51,788 nucleotides of DNA from Bacillota bacterium. Lineage in GTDB: Bacteria > Bacillota > Bacilli > Alicyclobacillales > SLC66. The position numbers were made by a program, and so were the translations under genes. The notes below the pieces were generated by a model. The model saw nothing but the letters and a program-made list of their open reading frames with translations. It was not told where the DNA came from and did no database searches. The DNA lies in assembly GCA_021846285.1 (NCBI GenBank), contig JAJZCB010000014.1, positions 1-51,788 on the forward strand. Direction: 5' to 3'. Positions 50,654-51,788 of this stretch are shown here, in pieces (position 1 is the stretch's first letter; every line of letters starts with the position of its first letter).

Positions 50654-51788
50654 ATGAAATCGGCAGGTCGTAAAATTCGCCTATTGCGATTGGAACTTCG
50701 CCTTTCCCAGTCCGACCTGGCAGGTTCAGATATGACGCGAGCGTTCATCAGTCAAGTCGAATCTGGAAGAACACTGCCATCCCTCCGCACTCTGTCCATT
50801 ATTGCCAATCGACTCGGACGCCCCCTCTCGTACTTCCTGGACGATACCGATTGCATAACGACCGGCACGACAGAACTCGAGAATAGCCTGCAATCCTATG
50901 AACTGGGGAAATATTGCGATGCCACGCAAAGTGCCAAACGTGCCATATCCGCCTTGGTGTCGAGTGAGGATCCGAGTCTCCTATTTCAGGCTCGAATGGC
51001 ACTGGCCAAGAGCACCATCGCCGAACGAGCATACGAGCAGGCCTGGGATCATCTGTACGATGCGCTGGAGTCAGCTGTACTATCGAACAATCATTCAGAC
51101 ATCGGTACAACATTTTACTGGCTGGGCTGTTGTGCCTACCTGAGCGAAGAGTTCTCTTTGGCCAAGCGACATTTTACGCAGGCAATGCAGAGATTGGCAG
51201 TTCGAAAGAGCGACCTTTGTCTCTACTTTCTCTCCAAGCTTTATTTCGGAAGTTCCTGCCTCCGCCATGGAGATCTATCTGCTGCATTGGAATCATACGA
51301 ATTCGTCTATCGCAAAACGAACTCGTCAGAATTTGCCCGGACACACATCGATGCCGGGTTAGGATTAGGGTGGGCACACCATCTACTTGGGAATTCCAAA
51401 AAAGGCTATGACGTCCTCATTGCGACACGTAAAATCAGTCAAACGAACCAGGAGTACAGGTTGGTAAATATCGACCATAATTTGGGTGTCATATCCAGTT
51501 GTTTAGGCCAGGATGCTAGAGCAATTCAAATCCTACAGGACTGTATCGCGCAATACCTTGAACGTGGCGATCTTCTCTCGGTTGCGTCGGTGTTAGAAGA
51601 AGTATCCGCACATCATTTGCGATTTGGTCGAATATCGGAAGCCACGAGATACGCTGAAGATGGCCTTAAGTCGGTCACCAACAATCAGTGTGCGAATTTG
51701 CAGCGCGGACGACTGCATCGACTGCTAGCGAAAATCGCAATGGCTGACGGCTTACAGGATGAAGGCCTCCGTCAGGTGGAAATGGCTA
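50654..51788 (+). CDS. XRE-family regulator with TPR repeats (incomplete at right edge)
   Basis: The open frame from ATG 50654 (a GTG is directly upstream at 50651) runs off the window after 378 codons. Residues 5-65 are an XRE helix-turn-helix: KIRLLRLELRLSQSDLAG, then AFISQVESGRTLPSLRTL and ANRLGRPLSYFLDD. The rest is helical with repeated pairs such as YEQAWDHLYDALESA, FSLAKRHFTQAMQRL and LSAALESYEFVY, typical of TPR units. This is the layout of Rgg/PlcR/AimR-like peptide-responsive regulators, although no pheromone gene is seen. It is divergent from the zinc-ribbon and ABC genes and may control them (inference). Its C-terminus is outside the window. Confidence 0.85.
   Translation, partial: MKSAGRKIRLLRLELRLSQSDLAGSDMTRAFISQVESGRTLPSLRTLSIIANRLGRPLSYFLDDTDCITTGTTELENSLQSYELGKYCDATQSAKRAISALVSSEDPSLLFQARMALAKSTIAERAYEQAWDHLYDALESAVLSNNHSDIGTTFYWLGCCAYLSEEFSLAKRHFTQAMQRLAVRKSDLCLYFLSKLYFGSSCLRHGDLSAALESYEFVYRKTNSSEFARTHIDAGLGLGWAHHLLGNSKKGYDVLIATRKISQTNQEYRLVNIDHNLGVISSCLGQDARAIQILQDCIAQYLERGDLLSVASVLEEVSAHHLRFGRISEATRYAEDGLKSVTNNQCANLQRGRLHRLLAKIAMADGLQDEGLRQVEMA

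Noticed and set aside
1-51788. CRISPR arrays, tRNA or rRNA genes, insertion sequences
   Set aside because: No regularly spaced repeats, cloverleaf-like segments, conserved rRNA stretches or transposase-like proteins were seen on either strand.

Overview
The window looks like a chromosomal segment of a Gram-positive bacterium, most likely a Bacillales or Alicyclobacillus-like Firmicute. The grounds are strong AGGAGG-type ribosome sites, frequent GTG and TTG starts, sigma-A style promoters, a MsmX-dependent type of sugar importer (no dedicated ATPase), a globin-coupled sensor, and mid-range base composition. No tRNA, rRNA, CRISPR array or transposase was found.

Region 1 (about 1-28.4 kb) is a carbohydrate-utilisation locus. 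A divergent control region at 24.7-24.9 kb separates an AraC-type regulator plus a GH2 beta-mannosidase (+ strand) from a long minus-strand gene train. That train runs: solute-binding protein, two permeases, GH2 mannosidase, SGNH esterase, secreted GH5, ADP-ribosylglycohydrolase-like protein, GH172, GH78, sulfatase, GH78, GH38, GH127 and a GH106-like enzyme at the left edge. Only GH5 and the binding protein carry signal peptides. The likely logic is outside cutting by GH5, import of oligosaccharides, and complete cytoplasmic trimming (rhamnose, mannose and arabinose type linkages, acetyl and sulfate removal). Two genes are damaged: GH38 has an in-frame TGA, and the GH106-like gene loses its frame near the window edge.

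Region 2 (28.4-34.3 kb) holds a DMT transporter, a beta-hydroxyacid dehydrogenase, a secreted transglutaminase-like protein with stalk domains, a CE7 acetyl esterase, and a scrambled remnant in which the front of an ABC exporter is joined to the back of a MarR regulator.

Region 3 (34.3-42.9 kb) is a probable single minus-strand operon: globin-GAF-GGDEF-EAL protein, an unannotated 39-codon ORF overlapping both neighbours, a radical-SAM anaerobic sulfatase-maturating enzyme (the likely activator of the sulfatase in region 1), a PAS-GGDEF cyclase, then a cytosine-C5 and an adenine-N6 DNA methyltransferase with no visible restriction enzyme. A TTCC tandem repeat sits on the ribosome site of the first gene.

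Region 4 (42.8-51.8 kb) has two consecutive MacB/LolCDE-like ATPase-permease pairs, small membrane proteins, the tail of a lost ABC exporter, and at the right edge an XRE-TPR regulator (incomplete) behind a palindromic operator.
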